NCBI GenBank assembly: GCA_947501315.1
Contig: CANMXH010000130.1
Coordinates: forward strand, 1-6,448
DNA length: 6,448 nt
From: Caulobacteraceae bacterium
GTDB taxonomy: Bacteria > Pseudomonadota > Alphaproteobacteria > Caulobacterales > Caulobacteraceae
Reading direction: 5' to 3'
The notes beneath the pieces were generated by a model, which saw only the letters and a program-made list of their open reading frames with translations, did not search any database and was not told the DNA's origin. Position 1 is the stretch's first letter; every line of letters begins with the position of its first letter. The position numbers and the translations under genes are program-made. Of this stretch, positions 6,261-6,448 are shown piece after piece.

Positions 6261-6448
6261 CTACAACTCCACGCCCAGATGCTTCGCCACGGCGAAGATG
6301 TCCTTGTCGCCCCGCCCGCACATATTGAGCACGACATCGCCGCCCTTGCCCACGTCCTTCGCGATCTCGCCGATCCGGGCCAGAGCATGGCTGGGCTCCA
6401 GCGCGGGGATGATCCCCTCCAGCTTGGAACACAGCTGGAAGGCTTCCA
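6261..6448 (-). CDS. trpB: Tryptophan synthase beta subunit (C-terminal 61 residues only)
   Basis: TrpB uses pyridoxal phosphate to make tryptophan from indole and serine, in an alpha2-beta2 complex with TrpA. Only the last 61 codons and the TAG stop (6263-6261) lie in the window; the gene starts beyond the right edge. The visible end matches TrpB: EGIIPALEPSHALA, where the Glu after GIIPAL is a hallmark of the family, then KGGDVVLNMCGRGDKDI, where the family usually has VNLSGRGDKD and the GRGDKD segment near the cofactor is intact. The end HLGVEL is a normal C-terminus. Its final codons contain the ribosome binding site of the next gene. TrpA is encoded one gene further on rather than directly adjacent. 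Confidence 0.93.
   Translation of the reverse strand, partial: EAFQLCSKLEGIIPALEPSHALARIGEIAKDVGKGGDVVLNMCGRGDKDIFAVAKHLGVEL

Noticed and set aside
1..6448. CRISPR arrays, insertion sequences, tRNA or rRNA genes, prophage or defence genes
   Set aside because: No regularly spaced repeats, transposase motifs, tRNA-like cloverleafs or unexplained long gene-free stretches were seen. Genes fill nearly the whole window with uniform composition.
6261..6448. trp attenuator or leader peptide
   Set aside because: The window holds only the downstream end of trpB and later genes. No run of Trp codons with alternative hairpins is present, and the operon's 5' end is outside.

Overview
This 6.4 kb, very GC-rich window looks like chromosomal core DNA of an alphaproteobacterium. 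The gene order (trpB, small secreted protein, trpA, accD, folC on the minus strand, facing addA and trxA on the plus strand) and the protein sequences suggest Caulobacterales, possibly a Brevundimonas- or Caulobacter-like organism. That placement is inferred from memory of such loci; no search was run. I see no mobile elements, CRISPR arrays, tRNA or rRNA genes, and no long repeats.

The plus-strand half (1-2804) begins inside addA, the helicase-nuclease subunit of the AddAB double-strand-break repair enzyme, whose N-terminal half lies outside the window. After a 99-base gap comes trxA (thioredoxin, WCGPCK active site), followed at once by a strong hairpin with a short T run that probably ends this transcription unit. 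A small, probably exported, two-cysteine protein of unknown function follows on the same strand.

The minus-strand half (2810-6448, read right to left) is a tightly packed operon: the end of trpB, a 140-residue Sec-type exported protein with four cysteines, trpA, accD and folC. Gaps are 3, -4, 9 and 5 bases, so the genes are probably co-transcribed and in part translationally coupled. The operon links the last step of tryptophan synthesis (TrpAB), the first committed step of fatty acid synthesis (AccD) and folate glutamylation (FolC). It meets the plus-strand small gene end to end with only 5 bases between the two stop codons.

Most of this is ordinary housekeeping sequence. I do not see a new defence, mobile or biosynthetic system. 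The points worth a second look are the exported cysteine protein wedged between trpB and trpA, which appears to supply trpA's translation; an AccD with none of the four zinc-ribbon cysteines; a Glu in TrpA where the E. coli enzyme has the catalytic-site Asp60; a small hairpin holding the trpA stop codon just before accD; and the near-overlapping convergent gene ends.
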